Positions 1-6,104 of a DNA stretch of 11,493 nt are shown here, piece by piece. The notes under the pieces are model-generated. The model had not been told where the DNA came from, made no database searches, and saw only the letters and a program-made list of their open reading frames with translations. This DNA comes from Trebonia sp. (GTDB taxonomy: Bacteria; Actinomycetota; Actinomycetes; Streptosporangiales; Streptosporangiaceae), in assembly GCA_030038035.1 (NCBI GenBank), contig JASHPP010000051.1, positions 1 to 11,493 on the forward strand. Reading direction: 5' to 3'. The stretch's first letter is position 1, and every line of letters starts with the position of its first letter. Made by a program: the position numbers and the translations under genes.

Positions 1-862
1 CAAGATCCTCACCACGCTCGCCACCCCCGACGAGGGCACCGCGCGCGTCGCGGGCATCGACGTCCTGGCCAGCCCCGGGCGGGCGAGAACGGTGATCGGC
101 GTGGTCGCGCAGCGTTCCGGCGCCGACCCGATGGCCACCGGCCGGGAGAACCTGATCCTGCAGGGCCACCTGCACGGCCTCGACACGAGGACCGCCAGGC
201 GCCGGGCCGACGAGCTGCTCGAGCACTTCCAGCTCACGGACGCCGCCAGGCGCTTCGTCCGCACGTACTCCGGCGGCATGCAGCGCCGCCTGGACGTCGC
301 GCTCGGCCTGATGCACCGCCCGACGGTGCTGTTCCTCGACGAGCCGACCACGGGACTCGACCCGCAGGCGCGGACCGCGATGTGGCAGGAGATCGGCAGG
401 CTCGCCGCCACCGGCGACACGACGGTCCTGCTCACCACGCACTACCTGGACGAGGCCGACCGGCTCGCCAGCCGCCTGGCGATCGTCGACCGCGGCCGGG
501 TGGTCGCCGAGGGCGAGCCCGAACAGCTCAAGGGCGAGCTCAAGGGCGACGTCGTGCAGGTGGAGCTGCCGGCGGACGCCGACCAGCGGCACGTCAGCGA
601 CGCGCTGAGCACCCTGCCCGGGGTCCGCGACGTCCTGGTGGCCGGCCACGGCGTCTCCGCGCGCAGCGACGACGGCGCCGCCGCGGTCCCCGCCGTCCTC
701 GCGGCCCTGGCCGGGGCCGGAACGCCCGCGGTGTCGGTCACCGTGGCCCGGCCCTCCCTGGACGAGGTCTACCTGCGCTACACCGGCCGCCGCTACCGGC
801 AGAGCCAGGAAGAAGCCCCCGCCACGACCCGCCGCACCCGGCTGACGGAGGTGTCCGGCTGA
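1..862 (+). CDS. DrrA-type ABC transporter ATP-binding subunit (5' end outside the window)
   Basis: This is the nucleotide-binding subunit of an ABC-2 type exporter, which hydrolyses ATP on the cytoplasmic face to drive the permease encoded next. The reading frame is open from base 2, so the true start and the Walker A loop lie to the left of the window. Visible motifs are the ABC signature YSGGMQRRLDVAL (from base 266), Walker B VLFLDEP with its catalytic Glu (from base 326), the D-loop GLDPQ and the H-loop His in TTHYLDEADR (codon 440-442). The stretch from about 535 to the end matches the C-terminal accessory region of the daunorubicin-resistance (DrrA) subfamily, including SLDEVYLRYTG near the end. 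The stop overlaps the permease start by one base (TGATG), so the two are translationally coupled. The substrate cannot be told: DrrA-like pumps export antibiotics, lipids or other hydrophobic compounds. The GTG at 92 is internal and not the start. Confidence 0.95.
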   Translation, partial: KILTTLATPDEGTARVAGIDVLASPGRARTVIGVVAQRSGADPMATGRENLILQGHLHGLDTRTARRRADELLEHFQLTDAARRFVRTYSGGMQRRLDVALGLMHRPTVLFLDEPTTGLDPQARTAMWQEIGRLAATGDTTVLLTTHYLDEADRLASRLAIVDRGRVVAEGEPEQLKGELKGDVVQVELPADADQRHVSDALSTLPGVRDVLVAGHGVSARSDDGAAAVPAVLAALAGAGTPAVSVTVARPSLDEVYLRYTGRRYRQSQEEAPATTRRTRLTEVSG

Positions 863-1689
863 TGGCCACCACAACAATCGACTATCCCGAACGGTCCCCG
901 GCGACTGCCCCGGGCACCGTGCTCACCCACACCTGGTACCTGACCGGGCGGAAGCTGCACGCGCTTGTCCGCCAGCCCTGGGTGCTGGCGTTCGGCGTGA
1001 TCCAGCCGGTGATCTGGCTGTTCTTGTTCGGTGAGCTGTTCCACAAGATCATCGACATCCCCGGCTTCGCCTACTCCGGCTCGTACCTGGCCTACCTCGT
1101 GCCCGGCGTCGTCGCGATGAACGCGATGTCGGGCAACATGTGGGCGGGCATGGCGATGATCGAGGAGATCGACCGCGGCACGCTCAACCGGTTCCTCGTC
1201 GCCCCGGCGAGCCGGCTCGCGATCATGAACGCGACGGTCCTGGAGCAGGCGGTCAGCACGATCGCGCAGACGCTGATCATCGTGGTCCTCGGCTACGCCG
1301 GCGGCGCCCGCTATCCCGGCGGGATACCCGGCATAGTCCTGCTGACGATAGCGGCCGTGTTCGTCGGCGTGCTCTGGGGCGCGCTGTCCAACATGGTCGG
1401 CATGCTGCTCCGCTCCCGCGAAGCGATCATCGGCGTCTACACCTTCTTCATGCTGCCGCTGATGTTCTTGTCCTCGGCGTTCATGCAGCCGGGCTTCCTG
1501 CCCGGCTGGATGCAGGCCATCGCCTCGAGGAACCCGCTCAACTGGGAGGTCCAGATCGGCCGCTCCGTCCTGTCGGCCAACCCCGACTGGTCAGCGGTCG
1601 CCGTCCGCACCGGCGGCCTGCTCGCCCTGGCCGTCCTCTGCGTGGCGATCTCCGTCACGACCTTCCGCTCCTACGCCAAGAGCGTGTGA
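862..1689 (+). CDS. ABC-2 type transporter permease (DrrB-like)
   Basis: This is the membrane subunit of the exporter, 275 residues, the usual size for DrrB-like ABC-2 permeases. It should form the transport path with the preceding ATPase. Six hydrophobic segments are visible at about residues 38-57, 73-91, 128-146, 153-180, 188-207 and 250-268. The amphipathic stretch between the second and third (GMAMIEEIDRGTLNRFLVAP, residues 95-114) is typical of the cytoplasmic coupling region, and ASRNPLNW (222-229) is a conserved ABC-2 pattern before the last helix. The ATG at 862 is chosen because it overlaps the ATPase stop and gives a short cytoplasmic N-terminus. The frame stays open upstream of it, but that part lies inside the ATPase gene in another frame. 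The substrate is unknown. Confidence 0.94.
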   Translation: MATTTIDYPERSPATAPGTVLTHTWYLTGRKLHALVRQPWVLAFGVIQPVIWLFLFGELFHKIIDIPGFAYSGSYLAYLVPGVVAMNAMSGNMWAGMAMIEEIDRGTLNRFLVAPASRLAIMNATVLEQAVSTIAQTLIIVVLGYAGGARYPGGIPGIVLLTIAAVFVGVLWGALSNMVGMLLRSREAIIGVYTFFMLPLMFLSSAFMQPGFLPGWMQAIASRNPLNWEVQIGRSVLSANPDWSAVAVRTGGLLALAVLCVAISVTTFRSYAKSV

Positions 1690-1715
1690 GCGCGGCTGGC
1701 GCGGACCGTGCGGAC

Positions 1716-2321
1716 CTAGCGCAGCTGGCCGAGCCGGGTCCACGGGCCGGGCGGGTTGTCGTCGCGGTGGAGCCACAGGAGCGGCTGCAGCCTGCCGAAG
1801 GCGGTCTGGAACCGTGCCTCCCAGGGGAAGCGGCCGTTCCTGTCCGCCCACACGACCTGCAGGTACGGCGGCCTGACGAAACCGTAGAACTCATCGGACA
1901 CGGCGAACATGCTGGTCATCCGCCAGCTCAGGTCGACCGGGCGGATCGCGAGCGGCGCCGGGCAGATATCGCTGAGCACGGTGCCGGGGCCGATCTCCTC
2001 GCCGTCGGCGACCCGGCCGCCGATCGCGTTGATGATGTCGGCGGCGTTTTGCACCGGGATGCCGCAGATGACCAGTTCCGCGGACTGACAGGTGAGCCAC
2101 ATCCCCACGCTGTAGGCCCACGGCGGCCCCCGCCTGTCGCCGTGGACACCAGAGACGGCCCAGCCGTCCTCGCCGACCTTCGCGGTGATCCAGCCCATGT
2201 AGGCGAGGTGGTCCGGGTCGCGATCCTGGCCTGGCGCCCCCGGCGCCCCTGGTGCCTCCTTTGCGCAGTCGGGGCACGCTCGGTCGTGCCGCCCGCCGGA
2301 ATGACGCTTGGGAAGGTTCAT
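1716..2321 (-). CDS. DUF4262 domain protein with an N-terminal CPDC motif
   Basis: This encodes 201 residues. The core from about residue 50 has the DUF4262 pattern: DGWAVSGVHGDRRGPPWAYSVG (residues 52-73, with the PPWAYSVG block), a hydrophobic strand AELVICGIP, then IINAIGGRVADGEEIGPG. The late block VVWADRNGRFPWE (156-168) is also characteristic. The function of DUF4262 is unknown; it is a cytoplasmic domain common in actinobacteria. The N-terminus carries CPDC (residues 16-19) after His-12, which could bind a metal, although only one CXXC is present. A low-complexity APGAPGAPG linker joins it to the core. The ATG at 2321 is preceded on its strand by TAGCGT only about six bases upstream, so the message is probably leaderless. 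The gene converges on the permease with a 26-bp gap. It probably belongs to the core chromosome rather than the accessory block. Confidence 0.85.
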   Translation of the reverse strand: MNLPKRHSGGRHDRACPDCAKEAPGAPGAPGQDRDPDHLAYMGWITAKVGEDGWAVSGVHGDRRGPPWAYSVGMWLTCQSAELVICGIPVQNAADIINAIGGRVADGEEIGPGTVLSDICPAPLAIRPVDLSWRMTSMFAVSDEFYGFVRPPYLQVVWADRNGRFPWEARFQTAFGRLQPLLWLHRDDNPPGPWTRLGQLR

Positions 2322-2327
2322 GCGCTC

Positions 2328-2333
2328 ACGCTA
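2328..2333 (-). promoter_or_regulatory. Putative -10 box for a leaderless DUF4262 transcript
   Basis: On the minus strand TAGCGT fits the actinobacterial TANNNT -10 consensus and ends six bases before the ATG at 2321, so transcription would start at or next to the start codon. No Shine-Dalgarno sequence lies in between. The same ten bases, TAGCGTGAGC, precede the GTG start at 8780. No convincing -35 box is seen. Confidence 0.45.
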
Positions 2334-2457
2334 CGCCGGGGGTCCGACATTCCAGGCACGCCAGCCGCCGCACGTTCGGGCAGACTACAGAGCTTCAACA
2401 GCCAGGGTTCTCATCTTCCTCATATACCCCCTCCCGGTATGTAGCAGGGTCAGCTTT

Positions 2458-2510
2458 CATGATCGTGGGTCAATGGTGTCCTATACGACCACCAATGACC
2501 CATGATCATG
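2458..2510. repeat. Long near-perfect inverted repeat (21-bp arms, 11-bp loop)
   Basis: The arms at 2458-2478 and 2490-2510 are complementary at 19 of 21 positions. One of the two mismatches would be a G-U wobble in RNA. The arms begin and end with CATGATC/GATCATG and contain GGGTCA/TGACCC; the loop is 2479-2489. It lies upstream of both flanking genes, so it is not their terminator, and it has no T-run. It could be a small non-autonomous element, a dispersed intergenic palindrome, a large operator or a structured RNA. The sequence does not decide between these. Confidence 0.75.
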
Positions 2511-2706
2511 GAAACCGGGGCCGCCGGGCGCCCCGTCAGGTCCGGGAATATCGGGACGAAAGGGGCATATGCCACCGCATACCCCCACCCCCTCCGCCGC
2601 CTCCACGGCCCGTCCGGCCATCTCGCTGGGTTCGCGGCCTGCATCGCCCCGATCGCGCAGCCTTTCCCGCACCGTTGAGAATCTGCAGGGCATTACCGTC
2701 GGCACG

Positions 2707-2736
2707 CTGACAATCTGGCCACCCCAATCGTAGGCT
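2707..2736 (+). promoter_or_regulatory. Housekeeping-type promoter giving a leaderless transcript of the 2TM-Nudix-like gene
   Basis: CTGACA at 2707-2712 matches five of six bases of the -35 consensus. An 18-bp spacer follows, then TAGGCT at 2731-2736, a good actinobacterial -10 box. Transcription would start near 2743-2745, at the ATG itself. The absence of any Shine-Dalgarno sequence before 2745 supports this reading. Confidence 0.6.
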
Positions 2737-2744
2737 CTAGTGGC

Positions 2745-4247
2745 ATGAGGTCCCCTGCGGGCGACTCGGCATGGTGGCGAGACAGGAAAACGCTCGTGCG
2801 CTACCGCTTGCAGGCGGCACGTTACGGCCTCCAGGTCCGCCTGATGCGGCCATACAGCGATGTTCTCGGAATACTAGGCATCGTCGTCCCGGTCACATTC
2901 TTCGCAGTGACAATCCCCTTCGAGCGCCTCCGGATTTACGGTGCGATACTCGGGTTTCTCATTGTCGTTTTTTGCTGGCCAGCGATCCGGTATCTCGGCA
3001 GCCTGAGCGCCATCATGCGCTCAGCGGCATCCACAGAGGACGGAACCCGCAGGCTCTTCGAAGATATGCGGCGTGGCATGCGTGTCGCGGACGGCTACCC
3101 GCGACTGCGCGAAATCTACCTGCCGGCAATCGACTCGGCCAACGCGCGGCTCGCCGACTGGAGCGTGCCTGCCAGAATGGAGTTCGTCAACATCCCGACC
3201 TCGGCGGCGGGCCGCGCGGCAACCGAGTACGCGGCCGTGATTCTCCGCACCGTGGGGCTCGCAGATCTCGATAGCGTGCTTTCCGCTGTGCGTCCCGATC
3301 AGCCGGATACGCGCCGCTCCGCGCGACGCACCGCCAACCGGCAGCGGCTTATCAGGAAATGGCGCGAAATCAATAACCAAGGCGGCATGGGAGACGAAGA
3401 GGGTGATAACTACTGCCTTGCAGAGATTCGTGTAGGGGGGGATGATCGCCATCAATCGCTGCGGCTGGACGTGGGGGTGACCAGTTACGGGCTTATCGCC
3501 AGGACGTGTGAGGCCCTTGTCAACGAGTTCGCCTTGTTCTCGTTCCTGAGCCAGCGCAGCGGCCCCATGCGCGCCAGCACCATGCTGAAATGCCTGCCAT
3601 GGCGACGGATTACCCATCGGCTTGCCGGATCGCCCGCCGACCTGTTCCTCAAGCCGTACAACCGGGCCGCGGGAATGGGGGTCACGCTTGTTACTGTCAC
3701 GCGCAACTCCAGCGGAAGGCAGCATATCTACCTCGGCGAGCGATCCAACAGAGTTGGCACGTACCCAAATGTGCTTCACATCATTCCCGCCGGTAACTGC
3801 AATACACACGGGACTCATCGTCTCCAGCGGAGTCACCCGCAACGAACTGCGCTCAGCTCCTACCTCCGTTCGATTATGCGCTGCGAATATCTGGAAGAAT
3901 GGTTCGACGACACTAAGCTCGAGATTCTCCGGATTCCGGACTGGCAGCGTAAGGTTGATCAGCTGTGGGCCGAGCGGGTGCGCGAAATCGCTCCGATACA
4001 GCTCACCGGCATTGCTTTCGACCTGCTGAATCTCCGCCCGGAGATCTGTGGCATGGTGGAGGTGGAGTTCACTGGTGACGAGACACTAAACTGGGAATAC
4101 ACGGAAGGGGTTCCGCCTGAGCAGTGGCAGCTGTCCCAGGTCGGCAACATCGGCACGCAAGAGATAGTCCAGGCGGCCGCCGCCTCGCTACTGCTAGCGC
4201 AGAAGGCGACGCGTCCCTTGCCTCGCCGGGCTAAAGGAACGAGGTAA
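2745..4247 (+). CDS. Two-helix membrane protein with a Nudix-like C-terminal domain; function unknown
   Basis: This encodes 500 residues. The N-terminus is basic, then two closely spaced hydrophobic helices at about 37-59 and 62-85 suggest a hairpin in the membrane with both ends cytoplasmic. A charged helical region (about 95-210) and a mixed segment with NYCLAEIRVGG and LRLDVGVTSYGLI (about 222-251) follow. From about 308 the chain resembles the Nudix-like domain found at the C-terminus of some actinobacterial HTH regulators: GMGVTLVTVT, then IYLGERSNRVGTYPNVLHIIPAG (327-350), a helix ending CEYLEEW, and a late hydrophobic strand at about 416-428. A standard Nudix box is not present, so hydrolysis is unlikely and ligand binding more likely (inference). 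The ATG at 2745 sits just past a strong promoter. The next gene starts five bases after the stop, so the pair is an operon. Codons are less G/C-ending than in the flanking genes, suggesting transfer. Confidence 0.8.
   Translation: MRSPAGDSAWWRDRKTLVRYRLQAARYGLQVRLMRPYSDVLGILGIVVPVTFFAVTIPFERLRIYGAILGFLIVVFCWPAIRYLGSLSAIMRSAASTEDGTRRLFEDMRRGMRVADGYPRLREIYLPAIDSANARLADWSVPARMEFVNIPTSAAGRAATEYAAVILRTVGLADLDSVLSAVRPDQPDTRRSARRTANRQRLIRKWREINNQGGMGDEEGDNYCLAEIRVGGDDRHQSLRLDVGVTSYGLIARTCEALVNEFALFSFLSQRSGPMRASTMLKCLPWRRITHRLAGSPADLFLKPYNRAAGMGVTLVTVTRNSSGRQHIYLGERSNRVGTYPNVLHIIPAGNCNTHGTHRLQRSHPQRTALSSYLRSIMRCEYLEEWFDDTKLEILRIPDWQRKVDQLWAERVREIAPIQLTGIAFDLLNLRPEICGMVEVEFTGDETLNWEYTEGVPPEQWQLSQVGNIGTQEIVQAAAASLLLAQKATRPLPRRAKGTR
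4233..4244 (+). promoter_or_regulatory. Ribosome binding site deciding a TTG start
   Basis: AAAGGAACGAGG lies inside the last codons of the upstream gene, with GAGG ending seven bases before TTG at 4252. No ATG or GTG in this frame lies close by, so TTG is the best start and the two genes are likely coupled in translation. Confidence 0.6.
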
Positions 4248-4251
4248 ACCG

Positions 4252-4761
4252 TTGTCCGATGACGTAATCGGTGCTGGCGAGAACTGGATACCGCCCGACG
4301 AATATGAGCTCATTGTCCGGCGTGTCCCTATCTTGTGTGTCGATCTGATTCCTATCTCGGATTGGGATGACTCCAGGATAGGGCTGATCGAGCGGGCCAC
4401 CTACGATGGCCAGGTCGGCTGGTGCCTGATTGGCGGCCGTGTATTGCGCGATGAGCCACTTACCACCGCAGTCGTTCGGCATTTGGATGCGACACTCGGA
4501 TCCGGTATGGTCGTTGACCCAGAATCATTGGAGATCTTCCGGGTGATCGAGTACTTCTCGCGCCCGGCAATAGGGGAATTTTACGATCCGCGCAAGCATG
4601 CTGTTTCGGTGACCTACTCGGGGCGGTGTCGCGGCGAAGCGAAGGCGGACGGCAAGGAAGCACGCCAGTTCGACTGGTTCAACCGGGACGAGCTTGCCGC
4701 CCTTGACTACGGATTTGGCCAGGGGAAGGTCATCTCCGCGTTCCTGGACGCCCGTCGGTAG
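4252..4761 (+). CDS. Nudix-fold protein with a degenerate Nudix box
   Basis: This encodes 169 residues and starts at TTG behind a good ribosome binding site. The fold is suggested by the order of blocks: RRVPILCVDLIPI (23-35), a strand with IGLIER (43-48), then GWCLIGGRVLRDEP (56-69) leading into a helix, and QFDWFNRDELAALDYGFG (139-156) near the end, the usual late Nudix pattern. The spacing of the Nudix box G-x5-E-x7-R is kept at Gly62, Glu68 and Arg76. The metal-binding REUxEE part reads RHLDAT (76-81), so the three glutamates are His, Ala and Thr. Canonical pyrophosphohydrolase chemistry is therefore doubtful. Related actinobacterial proteins of the DUF4916 kind, from memory, share an RHL-type box, so this may be a family trait rather than decay. 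As the partner of the membrane-anchored Nudix-like protein it could bind or sense a nucleotide (inference). Fold confidence is high, function low. Confidence 0.8.
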   Translation: MSDDVIGAGENWIPPDEYELIVRRVPILCVDLIPISDWDDSRIGLIERATYDGQVGWCLIGGRVLRDEPLTTAVVRHLDATLGSGMVVDPESLEIFRVIEYFSRPAIGEFYDPRKHAVSVTYSGRCRGEAKADGKEARQFDWFNRDELAALDYGFGQGKVISAFLDARR

Positions 4762-4784
4762 CCATCCCGTGCGGCGTCGGCCGC

Positions 4785-4879
4785 GTAAGCCGGCTCAGGG
4801 ATCGCGACCGCGGTCGCGTCACCTGGGCCCGCTAAGCCGAGTTGGTCGCCGCGGATCGTGCGGACGTCGCGGGGGATGA
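4785..4879 (-). pseudogene. Fragment of an MFS transporter gene 3' end
   Basis: On the minus strand this reads IPRDVRTIRGDQLG, then PGDATAVAIPEPAY. It matches the C-terminal part of the MFS protein encoded at 6105-7568 (IPRDVRTIRSDQLG and PGDATAVAIPEPTY). At the DNA level it pairs with 6282-6382 at well over 80% identity with one in-frame 6-bp gap. No MFS sequence continues on either side, no start codon belongs to it, and the frame runs out over the antisense of the Nudix gene. It is a stranded remnant from a duplication or from a lost second MFS gene. Confidence 0.8.
4785..4879. repeat. Direct repeat copy A of the MFS 3' end
   Basis: This is the left copy of a directly repeated segment whose right copy is 6282-6382. 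The best-conserved parts are the first 45 bases, with only two differences, and the last 26 bases. Both copies contain a perfect 16-bp palindrome with core CGCGACCGCGGTCGCG (4803-4818 here). The copies enclose about 1.4 kb carrying two small genes. Confidence 0.8.
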
Positions 4880-5063
4880 CCCGACTTGGGCCACGTTTTG
4901 GCGTCCAGTAGGTCTTTGAAGCGTTGACCTGGCATTGTGCCGACGAGCGGACGGGAAAGTGCGCACTACGTAAGGCGCATCGTAACGAGATCTTCCGTGC
5001 TGTCGTGGCAGGGGCTAGACCCAGCTGACCGCAAATCAGGCCTCCACCCAGCGCTTGTGCGGG

Positions 5064-5093
5064 TTGACTTGTTGCGTCAAACCAACTTCTAAT
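5064..5093 (+). promoter_or_regulatory. Strong housekeeping-type promoter
   Basis: TTGACT at 5064-5069 and TCTAAT at 5088-5093 each match five of six consensus bases, with an 18-bp spacer. The spacer holds part of a short inverted repeat (TTGAC at 5064-5068 with GTCAA at 5076-5080), which could serve as an operator. The start point would be near 5100, leaving about 160 bases before the small gene at 5260. Confidence 0.55.
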
Positions 5094-5223
5094 TAGCCGG
5101 TCACCTTGCGCTAGCTCCGCGTTGCCGAGTTGACTCCGTAATCGGCGTCGCCTCGCCATCCGGGGTAGCGGCTCCATGCGTTGTCGATCTAGATCAAGGG
5201 TTTTCGGACCGCTACGCGAGCGC

Positions 5224-5252
5224 TAGGCTTAGCACGGCGAGAAGGGGGAAGG
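5224..5252 (+). promoter_or_regulatory. -10 box and ribosome binding site of the small gene at 5260
   Basis: TAGGCT at 5224-5229 is the same -10 hexamer as before the 2745 gene. A purine-rich GAAGGGGGAAGG (5241-5252) ends seven bases before the ATG at 5260, the best Shine-Dalgarno sequence in the window. A matching -35 box is weak (TTTTCG at 5201). Confidence 0.5.
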
Positions 5253-5259
5253 TTCAGCC

Positions 5260-5511
5260 ATGCGGGAGCAAGTTCCACCCGGTGCCTTGATCGCTCGTAT
5301 GCCTAGCCGCTGGGATCGCCTGCGGGCAGTGGTCAAGATCGTCATGACTGCCATCACTAGCCGTCGTGACAAGGTACTTACACTCACTGAGGACGGTAGG
5401 CACATCGCCCTCAGTGACACCGACAAGATCGACCCTGCCGGTCAGGTCCCCGATGAGTCCGAAACAGAAACCACCGAGTCAGCCGCGCCAGGTGCCGAGT
5501 CCAGTGCCTGA
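5260..5511 (+). CDS. Small hypothetical protein (83 residues)
   Basis: The product is not recognised. The first half is basic and mildly hydrophobic (RWDRLRAVVKIVMTAITSRR, residues 17-36); the last third is acidic and rich in Glu, Ser and Thr (DESETETTESAAPGAESSA). A strong ribosome binding site lies at the right distance from the ATG, which is the main support for its being real. It has no signal peptide, no clear membrane helix and no known motif. It overlaps the next small gene in a different frame. Codons are less G/C-ending than in the chromosome on both sides, as for the rest of the block. Confidence 0.5.
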   Translation: MREQVPPGALIARMPSRWDRLRAVVKIVMTAITSRRDKVLTLTEDGRHIALSDTDKIDPAGQVPDESETETTESAAPGAESSA

Positions 5512-5857
5512 ACCGGCGCCTCTAGCACCGTCTGAGCTGTCGAGCCCCGCGGTGCCTGTAGTCGCCGTCCCCGAAGCTGATCCCGCCTCATCGGTTTCCA
5601 CCGTGTCTTTCGAGGGTCACCAAATTTTCGCGTCGCTTCCTCTGAGCGATAATCGAGTCCGGGTAGGAGCTTTTCTGTTCTGGCTGGCCTTGGCGATCCT
5701 GCTAGCCGGGGGGGTGATTGTTGCCGTCATCGCTTTCGGTACTTGGTCAATGGGCGACGTCCGCGGGGCTGTAATCGCTGGTGTCTGCATTGCTGCGGCA
5801 GGCGGGGCCGGTGTCTGTTTCAGAAAGGCGATCAAGCGGCTACTCCCCACGGTCTAG
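5453..5857 (+). CDS. Small two-helix membrane protein, function unknown
   Basis: From the ATG at 5453 this encodes 134 residues. A proline-rich N-terminal third (PSPVPEPAPLAPSELSSP) is followed by SFEGHQIFASLP and two hydrophobic helices at about 72-96 (FLFWLALAILLAGGVIVAVI within it) and 104-122, ending in basic FRKAIKRLLP. This fits a small inner-membrane protein. The start is uncertain: ATG 5453 overlaps the upstream gene by 59 bases, while in-frame GTGs at 5492 and 5504 would cut the overlap; none has a strong ribosome binding site. The pairing suggests translational coupling. No family is recognised. Confidence 0.5.
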   Translation: MSPKQKPPSQPRQVPSPVPEPAPLAPSELSSPAVPVVAVPEADPASSVSTVSFEGHQIFASLPLSDNRVRVGAFLFWLALAILLAGGVIVAVIAFGTWSMGDVRGAVIAGVCIAAAGGAGVCFRKAIKRLLPTV

Positions 5858-6104
5858 CGTGGAGGCAACGGTAAAGCAACGAAGACGCACAACTGCTCCA
5901 TGCGCAATGCGGATACCGTCCTGACGACGATAAGGACGCCGTGAGCGCTTTCCGCCCCGCTTCACGAACAGATCTGAAAGAATCCGGCCTGCAGATGCGG
6001 AAAGGCTACAGAACAAAGGTTGGGTTCGAGGATGGGACTGCCGCCCGGACTCGCCGCGTATGGGCTCCGGTCGCCCCCTTCCTCTCACAGCTCTCTCACG
6101 CAGA
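5858..6104. other. Short gap without genes
   Basis: This lies between the converging ends of the small membrane protein gene and the MFS gene. No gene pattern is seen on either strand. A weak stem (CCACG at 5847-5851 with CGTGG at 5858-5862) spans the upstream stop codon but has no T-run. Confidence 0.4.

Larger units (their letters stand above)
2322..2744. other. Non-coding gap between divergent genes
   Basis: This 423-bp stretch separates the DUF4262 gene (minus) from the 2TM-Nudix-like gene (plus). It contains the two divergent promoters and a long palindrome at 2458-2510, each listed separately. The frames open across it on both strands are proline/arginine-rich and lack any protein pattern I recognise. 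No tRNA or transposase remnant was seen. The left edge of the AT-richer block lies somewhere in here. Confidence 0.6.
4880..5259. other. AT-richer non-coding stretch
   Basis: No convincing gene is visible. A minus-strand frame stays open across it but has no recognisable protein pattern and only continues the pseudogene fragment. The stretch holds a good promoter (5064-5093), a perfect GATCTAGATC palindrome at 5186-5195, and the promoter and ribosome binding site region of the small gene at 5260. A short untranslated RNA from the first promoter is possible but not supported by a visible terminator. Confidence 0.5.

Noticed and set aside
92..862. GTG at 92 as the start of the ABC ATPase
   Set aside because: The frame is open from base 2 and upstream codons (KILTTLATPDEGTARVAGIDVL) are standard ABC sequence between the Walker A and Q-loop.
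1690..1715. Terminator between the convergent permease and DUF4262 genes
   Set aside because: The 26 bp hold a GCGGACC direct repeat but no clear stem and no T-run.
1140..2444. Long plus-strand frame across the permease end and the DUF4262 gene
   Set aside because: It runs through two well-supported genes in other frames, and its Arg/Asp/His-rich translation has no family pattern.
4803..4818. 16-bp perfect palindrome as a recombination or operator site
   Set aside because: It lies in both copies of the repeat and is explained by the codons for DATAVAI in the MFS protein; no independent evidence of a site.
4707..5177. Minus-strand frame through the MFS fragment as an intact gene
   Set aside because: Only the 95-bp repeat part resembles a protein; the rest has no pattern and overlaps the 3' end of the Nudix gene in antisense.
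5844..5865. Terminator after the small membrane protein gene
   Set aside because: The stem is only five pairs, overlaps the stop codon and lacks a T-run.
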